DNA of 64,000 bases from Ipomoea triloba. Taxonomy: Eukaryota; Streptophyta; Magnoliopsida; Solanales; Convolvulaceae. The translations under genes and the position numbers were made by a program. Positions 1 through 10,009 of the stretch are shown piece by piece. Within the stretch, counting starts at the first letter, position 1, and each line of letters begins with the position of its first letter. Location of the stretch: contig NC_044919.1 in assembly GCF_003576645.1 (NCBI RefSeq), positions 21,074,402 through 21,138,401 of the forward strand. The letters run 5' to 3'. Below the pieces are notes generated by a model. That model was not told the origin of the DNA. It was given only the letters and a program-made list of their open reading frames with translations, and did no database searches.

Positions 1-100
1 TTAGTCATTAGTTAGGAATTCCGTTACTTAGCATTAAAATAGAGGGTATTTTGGTCCGTTCACCTATTTTGTGTCTAATACACTCAGTAATAGTCGAGAG

Positions 101-325
101 ACCATTTTGGGAAAAACTATTTTATTTATTTTATTTTTGCTTATTTTTAATTTTATTTTTAGACTCTATCAAATTAGAATTTCGATAGATTTTTTCTCAC
201 AAAAATATATGAACCATTTTGGGAAAAACTTATTTATTTTTATTTTATTTTATTTTTGTTTATTTTCAATTTTGTTTTTAAACTCTATCAGATTATAATT
301 TATGTAGATTTTTCTCACAAATATA
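101..325. repeat. AT-rich tandem duplication, unit about 112 bp
   Basis: Two head-to-tail copies (about 101-212 and 213-325) both begin with accattttgggaaaaact and both end with a tttctcacaaa segment. They differ by small indels and substitutions. The open frame across them (71-298) is an AT-rich by-product with no recognisable domain. Confidence 0.75.
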
Positions 326-1059
326 AATAGTTAAAATCCCACACTCCAACCCCAAAATTTTTAACTTTTCCTCTATCTCTATCAAATTTTACAATACATT
401 TCATAACTTTCATAAATACTCATATACGTTTTATTTTTTTTATGTATTTAGGTTCATATATATCTAAAAAAAAATTATACTAAAAGTTTAATAGACAATC
501 AATCACTATATATCACAATAAATATTATTTTATCATTGAAAATTACTTTTTTTACATACTCTATTAAAAAAGTTTCACTTTCAAATTTAAGTTTATTAAT
601 ATTCATATATAATAACTTATACTTGGTAGCCAGTGATTTGAAAGTGGTAGCTATAGTTTGTACTAACTTTGGAATGAAGTAATGGCCTTGCGGGTTAAGT
701 TAATTAAACCAACTTTTCAAAAATATTTTTGAACATTTTATTACTGATCGAGAAGTGAAGTACAATTCACAATTCTAAGAAGTGTCAGAAGCACCCTTTG
801 ACCGAGAAGTGCTCCCCACAATGGTATGACCGAGAAGTAAACTTACCTTCCGATCACATGCATGAGTTTACTTTTTGGCAACTTACATTTCGGTCCAACA
901 TTTTCCCTACATTTTGCACTCTATGGGTGTAAACTTGAAAAAAATGATAATGTTATTTGCAACGATACAAATAATATTTATTGTGATACATAGTGATTGA
1001 TTGTTTATTGAGTTTTTAGTATGATATTTTTTAGAAATATATGAACATATAAATATTTC
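326..1059. other. AT-rich intergenic stretch, no gene seen
   Basis: No coding frame, RNA gene or complete transposon is recognisable. The motif accgagaagtg occurs several times around 750-840, which suggests retrotransposon debris, but no element boundary was found. Confidence 0.5.
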
Positions 1060-1284
1060 ATATGCCAAGATTTCACAACCTAGGTTCCCAAAGGTTCACA
1101 CCACTCTGATACCACTTGTATTAGAACCTAATCAATTTTCTTCCAATGATCAAGACCTTATGCTCTGATACAGTTCTGATTCTTTAGGGGGGTAGATGGT
1201 AACATTCGGTATTTCTAGTATGATTTTAGCTATCTTTGTACTAGTGTGGTAAAACAAATTAAAGACCCTTAATTTACATCTCAT

Positions 1285-1545
1285 AAAATATCTGTCATAT
1301 GTACCATCTCTGTCACTCCCACACCAAATTCAACATCCTTGTTGGCACTGATGAGGATAGGGACTATGTTGACATGGCTATTCTTCGTTGCACAATGGAA
1401 CGCACTTTCTTTTTTCTATTCTGAGCAAATAACAAAGACAAGGTTGCTGCATGATTCCGTCGTAGTATGTTTTTCACAAAATGTTGAGGACCGTCGAGCG
1501 TTGCAACTTGCAACATAGTATTTCATTTGGCATAACTTGGTGGCC
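1285..1545 (-). pseudogene. ACD6-like ankyrin fragment, copy A
   Basis: On the minus strand this is a diverged copy of the better preserved fragment at 2223-2668. It keeps a segment reading about VPILISANKDVEFG and the preceding sequence, with frame changes. The downstream repeats seen in the other copy (TALHKAV and after) are missing. No uninterrupted frame remains, so it is a dead duplicate. The family assignment rests on its similarity to the neighbouring copy. Confidence 0.45.
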
Positions 1546-2222
1546 ATCGTCTTCCATGGTCAACGTGTTTTGCCGCCCTAGAGCCTTATAGTAATCTTTT
1601 GATTTACCCTCTATAACTGCTTTGTATAAGACAGCTTCATCATATCAATGCCCATAGTCGATTACATTTGAGCACGTATGTATCAAATTAACTAAAAATA
1701 GTTGATATCAATGAAGCCACAGTTATATATTTCCGACTTGTTTCTACCATAAAATAAATATCTTTTTCGGTATCAACATATTATTTTCTCTCTGTCTTAT
1801 TTTCTGTATGTCCACTTTGACAACCAATTTTACCAACATTACTTACAAGTTTCCAACCCTGCCATAATGTTGTTCATGGAATATGATTTAATTAGTTTTA
1901 CTTGCACTATTTTCACTATTAGAGCCTAATTAATTTTATTTCATATCCCAAGATTTCACAACCTATTTTCCAAAGGTTCGCACCACTCTGATACCACTTG
2001 TAGCGTAATCAATTATCTTCTCAATGATCAAGAGCTTAATGCTCTGATACAGCTCTGATTCTTTTAAGGGTGGTAGATTGTAACAATCGGTATTTTTAGT
2101 ATAAATTTTAGCTCATGGTTTTAGCTATCTTTGTACTAGTGTGGTAAAACAAATTAAAAAACACTAATGATACAGTTGCATGAAACGTATTTCGACCCAA
2201 CGGTCCACCGTAAATAGGATAT

Positions 2223-2668
2223 TTATGTGTTCAGGAGTTGGTACAAACTGTGATGGAATCCTAACCTTACTACTAAGTAAATTGCTGTCTTCCTAGTATT
2301 ATTGAGAGAGTATACAAATTCATCATCCTCTTCAACCAATAACTCCTTCACCACTTCCAAATGCCCCATTCGCACGGCCTTGTGCAAGGCCGTGTTCATC
2401 ACAGTATCTGTCATATGTATCATCTCCCTACCCGATTCAACATCCTTATTGGCACTGATGAGGATAGAGACTATGTTGGCATGATCTTTCTTCGTTGCAC
2501 AATGTAATGCACTCTCATTTTTCTTATTCTAAGCAAATAACAAAGACGAGGTTCTTGCATGATCCTCTTGTAGTATGTTTTCCACAAAATGTTGACGACC
2601 GTGGAGCGTTGCAACTTGCAACACAGTATTTCATTTGGCATAACTTGGAGGCCATCGTCTTCTTCCAC
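2223..2668 (-). pseudogene. ACD6-like ankyrin-repeat protein, N-terminal repeats, broken
   Basis: Read on the minus strand from about 2640 down, the frame begins NTVLQVATLHGRQHFVENIL. It has one stop (after SLLFA), then SALHCATKKDHANIVSILIS, then NTALHKAVRMGHLEVVKELL, then a weak fourth repeat (KTAIYLVVRLGFHHSLYQLL). These are four consecutive ankyrin repeats with the usual TALH and GH..VV.LL signatures. Spacing and wording resemble the start of the ankyrin domain in plant ACCELERATED CELL DEATH 6-like membrane proteins. No N-terminal start or PGG membrane domain is present. Segment R lies on both sides. I infer a partial duplicated copy of an ankyrin gene; a protein role is unlikely. Confidence 0.6.
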
Positions 2669-3289
2669 TGACGATGTGCTTTGCTGCCCTAGAGCCTTAT
2701 AGTAATCTTTAGGTCCACCCTCTATAGCTGTTTTGTATAAGGCAACTTCATCATATTAATGCCCATAGCCGATTCTATTTGAGCACGTATTACTGTATGT
2801 ATCAAATTAACTAAAGATAGTTGATATCAACGAAGCCACAGTTATATATTTTCGACTTGTTTCTACCATAAAAAAATATCTTTTTCTGTATCAACATATT
2901 ATTTCCTCTCTGTCTTATTTTCTGTATGTCCACTTTGATAACCAATTTTATCACCATTTCTTACAAGTTTCCAACTCTGCCATGGAATATGATTTAATTA
3001 GTCTTGCACTATTTACTTTCACTATTTTCACTATTAGAGCCTAATCAATTCTATTTAATATGCTAAGATTTTACAACCTAGGTTTCCAAAAGTTCACACT
3101 CTGATACTACTTGTATCAGGGTCTAATCAATTTTCTTCCAATGATCAACACCTTATGCTCTGATACTGTTATGATTCTTAAAGGGGTAGATTGTAACATT
3201 CAATAACAAATGGAAAGCAGGGCTAACGTTGTGTTGTCAGCCTCATCTTTACCCTCAATAAGGTTGTCCACTTAGGGATACTTCAAAAC

Positions 3290-3725
3290 ATATCTTATAG
3301 CATTCAATTTATGTCCACTACTACTTCATGAAGGACATTTTGGAATTTGCTATTAAGCATCATCCAACAATCTGGGAAGTTATTTGATATGTATTTCATA
3401 ATTTCAATCAACGTTGTCATACCATACTGCTATGTGAATACTGTGATCCACATATCAGCTTTGCCTGCACAAATGTAAGTTGAACAACTTTTTTATGTAA
3501 AAATCATATTGGTAACTCCATTATACCGGATTTTATAGCATAGTGCTGCGGCAGCCAACCTGAATCGATCAGTCATGTCGCACAAAGAGATCTCCCTCTT
3601 CAATAGTAATTCCATGCATCCTGAGATGGATATATATCAAAATCATCAGTCATGTCACACAAGGAGATCTCCCTCTTCAATAGTAATTCCATGCATCCTG
3701 AGATGAATATATATCAGTGATACAA
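3290..3725 (-). pseudogene. ACD6-like ankyrin fragment, later repeats, broken
   Basis: In minus-strand order the pieces are GCMELLLKREISL (about 3700-3570, duplicated), GWLPQHYAIKSGIMELP (about 3565-3510) and FPDCWMMLNSKFQNVLHEVV (about 3400-3300). The last two match the later ankyrin repeats of ACD6-like proteins (family patterns GWTPLHYAA and FPDCWEMV..NVLH). Frames change between pieces and stops occur. These later repeats lie transcriptionally upstream of the N-terminal repeats at 2223-2668, so the two blocks must come from different copies of a tandem array rather than from one gene. Confidence 0.5.
3567..3718. repeat. 78-bp tandem duplication within the ankyrin fragment
   Basis: Copy 1 (3567-3644) and copy 2 (3645-3718) both run from atcagtcatgtc to gagatg(g/a)atatatatc, with only a few differences. 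The first unit is 78 bp, 26 codons, so the duplication would have kept the reading frame when it arose. Confidence 0.85.
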
Positions 3726-3944
3726 TTATATGAAAACACTATATAGCTACTTATTATATATGTTTGGTCAGGCAAGGGTGGCCACGTAGAATGCCATATA
3801 GCATTTAATTGATCTTACTAGGTTAAGAATAAAGGAGAAATTAAGAGTTCAATTATTACTATTAATATTATTTTTAAATTCAAATGCAAAATTACAAACA
3901 CATTTAAACTAATAAACATTGAAAAGTGTCAAATAGACCACTGA

Positions 3945-4258
3945 ACTTCTTGCTTTTGTGCAATTGGGTCACTGAACTTAAAAAGTGTGCAACTGAATCA
4001 TCAAACAAGCAAAATTTGTGCAATTGGAACATTTCTTAAAAATTTTCCTATAAAATCCAATTATATTACTTAAATGTATGTATTAAGAGTTGCATTTTTC
4101 TCTACCATACTAGTTGGGAGTCAATATTGAAATGTCTTTAACTCAAATTTAATTTTAAAAAAATTAGAAAAATGTTCTAATTGCACATATTTTACTTGTT
4201 TGATGGATGGATTGCACACTTTTTAAATTCAATGACCCAATTACACAAAAACGATAGC
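3945..4258. mobile_element. MULE-like MITE with about 95-bp inverted repeats
   Basis: The left arm (gcttttgtgcaattgggtca, then aaaaagtgtgcaa and caaacaagcaaaat) is mirrored by the right arm ending near 4258 (tgacccaattacacaaaaac on the plus strand). The arms pair over about 95 bp with some mismatches and enclose about 130 bp of AT-rich DNA. Long inverted arms without a transposase are typical of non-autonomous Mutator-like elements. I could not define a clean target duplication. Confidence 0.55.
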
Positions 4259-4269
4259 GGGTTATACGG

Positions 4270-4645
4270 CCATACGAGTGTGCCCGCAGGTTACATAGGT
4301 CATGAGACCAACTTGTATAACACGAGTACCCCTTAGGGGCTAAACGGGACGACCCATTTGGATCGGATGGGAGAAATATAAAACCCAACATGCTTAGACA
4401 AAGGCTAAATGGGCTCAACTCAGCAAACCGAGCCTGTTTTTATAGCTCTAAATATGGGTACTCGCTTTCAGTTTCCAATTTTAGTTCAGATGGTTCAACC
4501 CACCCAATTAGCCCGACAACTCGAAGTTTAGGGTTAGGGTCAAATGGAACCCAAAAATAAAATAATAAAATAATCGATTAGCCCGACAATCAGACAAGGC
4601 TAGCCCAAAATCGAACGCGCTAGCCCGATTGACATACCTATTTAT
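4270..4645. mobile_element. Possible hAT-type MITE or TE debris
   Basis: The right part carries repeated tagcccga motifs and ends near gattgacatacctatttatag, a wording common at the ends of plant hAT-type MITEs that begin AGGTATGTCAA. The left part is GC-richer and unassigned. No target duplication was found. This is a weak call. Confidence 0.3.
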
Positions 4646-4904
4646 AGTTATTAAAAAACAAGCTATAACGTAAATTAAACAATCAAACGGTCACCGCCAT
4701 AAGTAAATAAAAAACGACATCATATAGGACCAAGGTTCATAGTGCACCTTGCACCCTAGTCAAAGATATAACGATTCATACATATAGGTTTAGGATTTAA
4801 AATAAGTATAAGTGTGACATTTTTACTAAATAGGTCATGCTAGGCCATAGGGCCCCTACAAAGAGGCCTGACCTATTTTCCCTACTAACGAGTAGTTGAC
4901 GGCT

Positions 4905-5350
4905 TGCCAACACAATTGCTTAAACGAACTTAAATATAAAAGAACAAGTAACAAGAACACATAAGAAAACTTAAGGCAATGAATTCTACATAAATTGTCT
5001 TAAGCTCTTCAAAATTAGGATCTGTTTTGCACCTTGGTTGGGGATATTTATACAAGAGAACTGTGTACATAAAAGGAAATTGAATTCCTAAAAAAAGCTT
5101 ATCAAATCAAGGCTTTAAGCTATAAAAATACTTCCTAAAACACAAATAGGAAAGTGAAATAAATTTAGTAACAAGCTCCCAAATTTGATTTTAAGCAAGA
5201 TCTCTCAAATCCCTGGTCCATTTATACCCCTGGGTCCTTCAATAATCCCAAACATTATGTCACAGTCGAGGACCAGTGGTCCGAGTAGTTCCCAAGAACG
5301 CGTACTAAGAAACCATTTCCAGTGATACCACCCACAAGGCCCCAACAATT
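4905..5350 (-). mobile_element. LTR fragment of a retrotransposon (minus strand)
   Basis: Non-coding block with ggatatttatacaagagaac near 5041-5065. Its complement contains TATAAATATCC, followed on the minus strand by an A/T-rich leader ending in gtgttggcaagcc. The same layout recurs at 11645-11850 beside gypsy coding sequence. Both ends are uncertain. Confidence 0.35.
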
Positions 5351-5377
5351 GGAATCGAATTCAATAAAGGGTACTAA

Positions 5378-5755
5378 AGTGTAGGGGTGTGCACTTGGTT
5401 AACTGAAATTTTTAAAATTTTAACCGTTAAACGAATCATACTTTTTTCCAGTTAATCGGTTAAATAAAAATTATACGAATACATATAATAATAATATGAT
5501 ATATAAGAAAATATACAAAAACAACACAGTAACAACCCTGTAAATATAAAAGCACAAATTAAAAAAGTGTAAATATAAATAATAGTTAACCAACCAATAT
5601 TTATAATTTTAGTTAACTAATCGGTTAATTTGGTTAACCTATATTTTCAAACCAAATTAACCGTTGACTGAAACTCTATAAAATCTTTAACCATTAACCG
5701 AAGTGAAATATTTTTGTTAAAAATAGTTAATCGAAATTTTATGTACACTGTCCAA
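5378..5755. mobile_element. Possible hAT-like MITE rich in ggttaa motifs
   Basis: The left end reads taggggtgtgcacttggtta, a common start of plant hAT-type MITEs. The interior is packed with ggttaa/ttaacc motifs in both orientations. The right end, near gtacactgtcc, is only partly complementary to the left end, and no target duplication is visible. Confidence 0.35.
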
Positions 5756-6178
5756 GTAAACGTAAACGGTAAACCTGACCAAAATTCCCGAGAGCAAAAT
5801 TAAAATAGTGATAGAAGACGACAACAATCCTAGGTGAGCTAGCACATGCATGGTGTAATATTTATCTGAGCTGATGGAAACACATGCTACCAACAAAGCC
5901 ATTGTGTCTATATTATATAGTAGCAAGGATGTCCCCTCCATGTGCCTTAAGACTCCGGCCACTTTCCACTAATCTTCTGGTTAGTGTATCATTATTGGAA
6001 GAAGAAAAAGCAAATTAAAAGAAAAAACAGTCACACAGATGACAAGGAAAAAAAAGAGAGCTTCAATTCATTTGTTTCAGATTGATGATCTCCAATTCCC
6101 CAAATGAAAATGCAGAGAAACAGTAGCATACAATTGAATGAATATGAAAGGTAGAGCGGGCAAACAACAATAGTAATT
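5756..6178. other. 3' flank of the arabinogalactan gene
   Basis: No second gene seen. This stretch lies downstream of the minus-strand gene ending at 6179 and would contain its 3' UTR. I could not fix the polyadenylation site. Confidence 0.5.
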
Positions 6179-6547
6179 TCACTTTACAACAGATAATGTG
6201 AGGATAAACAATGAAGAACCAAACAGAAAACATGTTGATGAACTCAAGGAAACTGCAGAAGAATCCGGCAAAGACTGAGACGGGGCAAAAGCAGAATCAG
6301 GGATGACGGGAAGCGTTTCATCGGGATTCTTGCTGGGATTTGAAGGGATTGTTGGCATAGAAGATCCAGCTGAAGGTGAAGGCAGTAGGGGAGCGATATC
6401 TGGCGAGACTTGAGGAATAATACTTGATGAAGGAGCTTCTGATATGGCAGAAGCCTCCAGCTTGCTGGTCTGATGCAGAGACAAACACAATAAAGGGGAA
6501 GCCATAAAAGCCATCATCACTACAACAAAGTTAAAGCAATAAGCCAT
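6179..6547 (-). CDS. Classical arabinogalactan protein, AGP25/26/27-like
   Basis: An intact intronless frame of 122 codons with an ATG start. Residues 1 to about 24 are a hydrophobic signal peptide ending near SPLLCLS. Residues about 28-98 are rich in Ser, Pro and Ala, with SPDIAPLLPSPSAG and MPTIPSNPSKNPDE, wording typical of the Arabidopsis AGP25/26/27 group. The last 17 residues (CFLFGSSLFILTLSVVK) are hydrophobic and follow a run of small residues, as expected of a GPI-anchor signal. The mature peptide would be secreted, with Pro residues hydroxylated and arabinogalactan attached, and anchored outside the plasma membrane. The start is supported by a TATA box about 60 bp upstream. This is the only clearly intact host gene in the window. 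Another short GPI-anchored Pro/Ser-rich peptide is possible but fits less well. Confidence 0.85.
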   Translation of the reverse strand: MAYCFNFVVVMMAFMASPLLCLSLHQTSKLEASAISEAPSSSIIPQVSPDIAPLLPSPSAGSSMPTIPSNPSKNPDETLPVIPDSAFAPSQSLPDSSAVSLSSSTCFLFGSSLFILTLSVVK

Positions 6548-6603
6548 TGTGGCAATGATATGATGGTGAAATCAATCACACACTCATTTCTTGGAGGCCA
6601 GGC

Positions 6604-6613
6604 CTTTTATAAA
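6604..6613 (-). promoter_or_regulatory. TATA box of the arabinogalactan gene
   Basis: On the minus strand the sequence reads TTTATAAAAGG about 57-66 bp upstream of the ATG at 6547. This spacing leaves room for transcription to start near 6580 and a 5' leader of about 30 nt. Confidence 0.6.
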
Positions 6614-6639
6614 TGTGTAAAGTGAAATTTACAAAGAAG

Positions 6640-8410
6640 ATATGATTAAAGAAATGTTAAAGTTTTGACCACTGATCAATGTGGGCTATGGTGAGCGTAT
6701 GAGTTATGACAGTGGTGAGAAGATACAGTTGGCATGTTTTAGAAGCAGACAAAACTAAAGTTTTTTTTTTCCCATAATAATAATAATAATACAGTTATAA
6801 TTAATTAATAAATATACAGCAATTTATATTCTCTACAACAAAATAATAATTGACAACAACTAATTATAAATGGGACTAAATACCCTATATACAAAAGGAC
6901 TACACCTAGCCACCACAACCATTAAGGATTATTGGCACAACAGAAAATATTATATTTATGTTTAGTAGCTTTGAGATGCATGCTAAATTTAGGATTCCTT
7001 TCAACTTGTAAGAGTGGGAATCCCAAGCATGTTCAGTGGGATAAAATTTTTTAGTTTTTTAAATTGCTACTTAATCAGTAGATATCTGCTAGGAGTCATA
7101 AGATAACAATCCCTTTGTTTTTTTTTTTTTTTTGTAGAATATAACAATCCCTTTGTTGGGACACCAGATTTGCAAATTATAGTGTACCCTGATTTAATCT
7201 AGAGAAAGTTCATTGTATTTGCAATCCATGTTCATTTGAAATTTTGAATGAAGTCATTCACGACAAGATTGAAATATTCTTGTTAGGATCAAGCGCTTAC
7301 CACTACGCTTAAAGTTCTCACAACTTAAGGCGCAACTTTATTTCCTTGTATACCATCACCACATTTTCGAGAGGCAAGATGCTGGACATGACCCTTCACC
7401 GATCTCCGTCCAACAATCTCCCGAATCACTAATTGCTAGACTTGACCCATCACCGGCCTCCGCCTAACAATTCTTTTCGAAGAAAACATTTACCTATGTA
7501 AGAAGGCGCACCAAGCTTGGTACCTAGGAATATGAAAAGAAAAAAGGAGGCATCTTTACAAATGCCGCTTTCATCAATACAAAATTAGTACTGCAGAATA
7601 CATCTCCAAAGATACCAAAGCAGAAAAGAAGATAGCGTTTCAAAGGTTCTGCATCCCAGCATTATAACCCCCACCAAAATAATATTATTACTTTCAACTT
7701 GATCACTTTTTACGTGCATAAGTAAACATGAGAGAAGGGAAACATCACAAGTTACCTGGGCGACCTGACTTTGATACCATTTATTAGAGGATTATTAAGG
7801 CTTACTACTACACCAAAAGCCATAGCTCGTACCAATGGTGCAATTTTATTTCTTTATAACGCCTTTTCGAGACGCTAGGTGCTAGACTTGATCGTTTAAG
7901 CCCTCAGCAGGCCTCTTCCCAACAATTTCTCAACCTGGGTGTTAAACTTGGTCTTTACCGACCTCTACCCAACAGTTAGAAATGTTGTTCAAGGCATTCT
8001 GCGGCTCCCTTTTTTTTAGTGTTGTACTGGCAGAGGACAAGTAAAAGATGTTCAGATGTAGTATTTCATAGTGATCTCTATAAATGTGTTCTCAATGAAC
8101 TTAATATTAGACATATACACACACACTTCTTCAGTTGATAGTACAATGATGTGCAAATGATACTTGGCGATCCTTGAAAAGATCACACACCTTGTAAAAC
8201 ATCTTTCAGTTTTAGAAGATTCTGCATCACCAAGAACAGCTTGGGCCTTGAGATTCTGTTGTATTCTGGAGAATGTGTACTGGCTTACCTGTTTTACACC
8301 AGTACCACGTTAATACCCTCTTGGGGTCCACATAAATATTGAGTTGTACTAGGATGTGGGGGATAAAATAGAAGCACACAAAACTGCTCAGACGCACTGT
8401 AAATTCCATT
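6640..8410. other. Intergenic, repeat debris, no gene seen
   Basis: Contains an (AAT)n run near 6772-6790 and a poly-T run near 7120-7133. Two related segments, about 7290-7480 and 7770-7980, each carry 'gctagacttga' and 'cc(a/t)ctaccCAACA'-like wording, which suggests two fragments of one dispersed repeat. No domain-bearing frame was found on either strand. Confidence 0.45.
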
Positions 8411-8416
8411 CCTCAG

Positions 8417-9024
8417 CTATTCATTCGCCATTAAGTCTATGATTTTGTTCAAAATTTGAAAATTTTTGATCAAATTCTCGATAAACCCCCATTCTGCCTT
8501 GATGGAGTCCACAGATAGAAATTGCATAAAGCAAAGTAGACCAAGCCAAAGTAAGAGAGACCATAGTAACTGATTCAGGCCAAGAAAGTAACATAGAGCA
8601 CCCAAGTGCAATGTACAGCTGTTTCTCATTAAGTCAGCAAACACATGAATATATCTTATCGTGCAAGGAACAATATGATATGTAAACCCAACAATATAGC
8701 AAGGCAAAAATTCTGTGCTTATTTCATAGTAAATCAAATCAGAAAAGGTGGCAGCAATAGCAGTGCGTATGACACATATGAGGGAAACAAAGCCAAGATA
8801 ATAGTTCCAAATTAAATGCTTGAAGGCAAGACCAGTGACATCCAGCAAGCTGTCAGCATAACTGAGCAACGGGTGCTGCCAGAGCAAAGGACGGCAGAGA
8901 TAGATGCCTGATTACTTTTGAGATCTGATAGTCTACCCAGCCACTTTTGCCCACCCTTAAACCACCTAAAATCATTTGCTGTTCCATCTGAGAGCTCCAT
9001 AATCCATTCAAAAGACTTGCTCAA
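8417..9024 (-). pseudogene. Unrecognised membrane-protein-like ORF, frameshifted
   Basis: Two overlapping minus-strand frames read as one protein with a shift near 8870-8890. The upstream part is soluble (FEWIMELSDGTANDFRWFKG, then GQKWLGRLSDLKSNQ). It passes into WQHPLLSYADSLLDVTGLAF and several hydrophobic stretches, for example LGFVSLICVI and LLWSLLLWLGLLCFMQFL, before a charged tail ending MANE. The layout suggests a small multi-pass membrane protein or the last exon of one. I do not recognise the family. A possible splice acceptor (gagcaag) lies just upstream near 9020. It is on the same strand as, and about 1 kb downstream of, the broken DnaJ gene. It may be a decayed gene or may contain assembly errors. 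Confidence 0.35.
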
Positions 9025-10009
9025 TCATATAAATCACGAGTAGTTTTATGAACTGTACTAATGGATTGATGGTTCAGTTTGTTTTAATGAAGGGGGAGGT
9101 GCAAGGTAAGATATGTGCAAGAAATAGACTAATAGATACACTCATGTTCATAAATTTCTGGTTTAAGTACTACATTAGTCTCTGTACTAAAAACAATCCA
9201 TTCCAATAAGCCAGCTATCATACTTGTGAACTATACACAAATAATAAATAAAGAATATGTGTCACCAGGCCTTTAAAATAAAATTTGAATAAGGCATCTC
9301 TCCGCCCATTCCCCAAAAACAACCCTAAGTTTTGTGGAATGACAGAAGCAGCTTTGCAAAACACTAGGGTTCAAGAATATGAAATCAGTTATTTCTGTAT
9401 TTGTATATTCAAGAATATGAATTATGAAATCACTTTTCATTTGGAGGGGGATCTCTTCACATCCACGTGAATGTACAGAACATCCTTCAAGAACGCGGGG
9501 AATATGGGCATTCTTGAGCTTGAAAGAACCCATTACTGTATACTCCATATAATTTTAGACAGAAACAGTATCCGGAATAGCAATTTTGCATTTAGGTCTA
9601 CATAATAAATTGGGTTCGATAAGGATATAGAGTAAATATAGCTTAAGATGAGGTGGGACTTCAATCAATTTGATATAATTAGCAATAGCCACTGCTACTG
9701 GCTTAGTGTTTCAAACATTTGCAGTCCATAATGAGCTTTCAAAAATGGACTGCCACTTTAAAAATGAAGATCAAGTTGTAGCATAGACCTGAATGTGTTA
9801 AATTGCCAATAGAAGAATATATAAAAATTTTGCACACTTAGTGCCTGAACTCAAGTGTGCTGCCTTCACTAGAAAAGTTTCTAGATGACATTGCTAAAAG
9901 AGAGACAACATAAAGGTTAGTTTCGTTTTAATTCAAACCAATTAAGATCATCAAAATTAAGTTATATTACCCAAATGCACCAACCTTCATGTCACTACAA
10001 ATTTTTGTA
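9025..10009. other. Spacer between two minus-strand gene remnants
   Basis: No recognisable coding domain. The 91-codon minus-strand frame at 9273-9548 and its plus-strand opposite carry no known motif. An intron or UTR of either neighbour is possible. Confidence 0.4.

Larger units (their letters stand above)
1060..3205. repeat. Segment R, three direct copies interleaved with ankyrin fragments
   Basis: A segment of about 150-215 bp occurs at about 1060-1262, 1943-2160 and 3058-3205. Each copy contains aagattt(c/t)acaacctag, 'ctctgatacca/actacttgta', 'tcttccaatgatcaa' and 'tagatt/ggtaacattc'. Copies 1 and 2 also share a tail ending in tttgtactagtgtggtaaaa. Each copy is followed by ankyrin-gene sequence, so the locus looks like a tandem array of a larger unit, R plus ankyrin, of about 0.9-1.1 kb. 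Confidence 0.75.

Noticed and set aside
1235..1250. tttgtactagtg as a CACTA right end (also near 2120)
   Set aside because: The match is only to the terminal bases. No subterminal hairpins or opposite end were seen, and the motif sits inside segment R, which is better explained as a duplicated unit.
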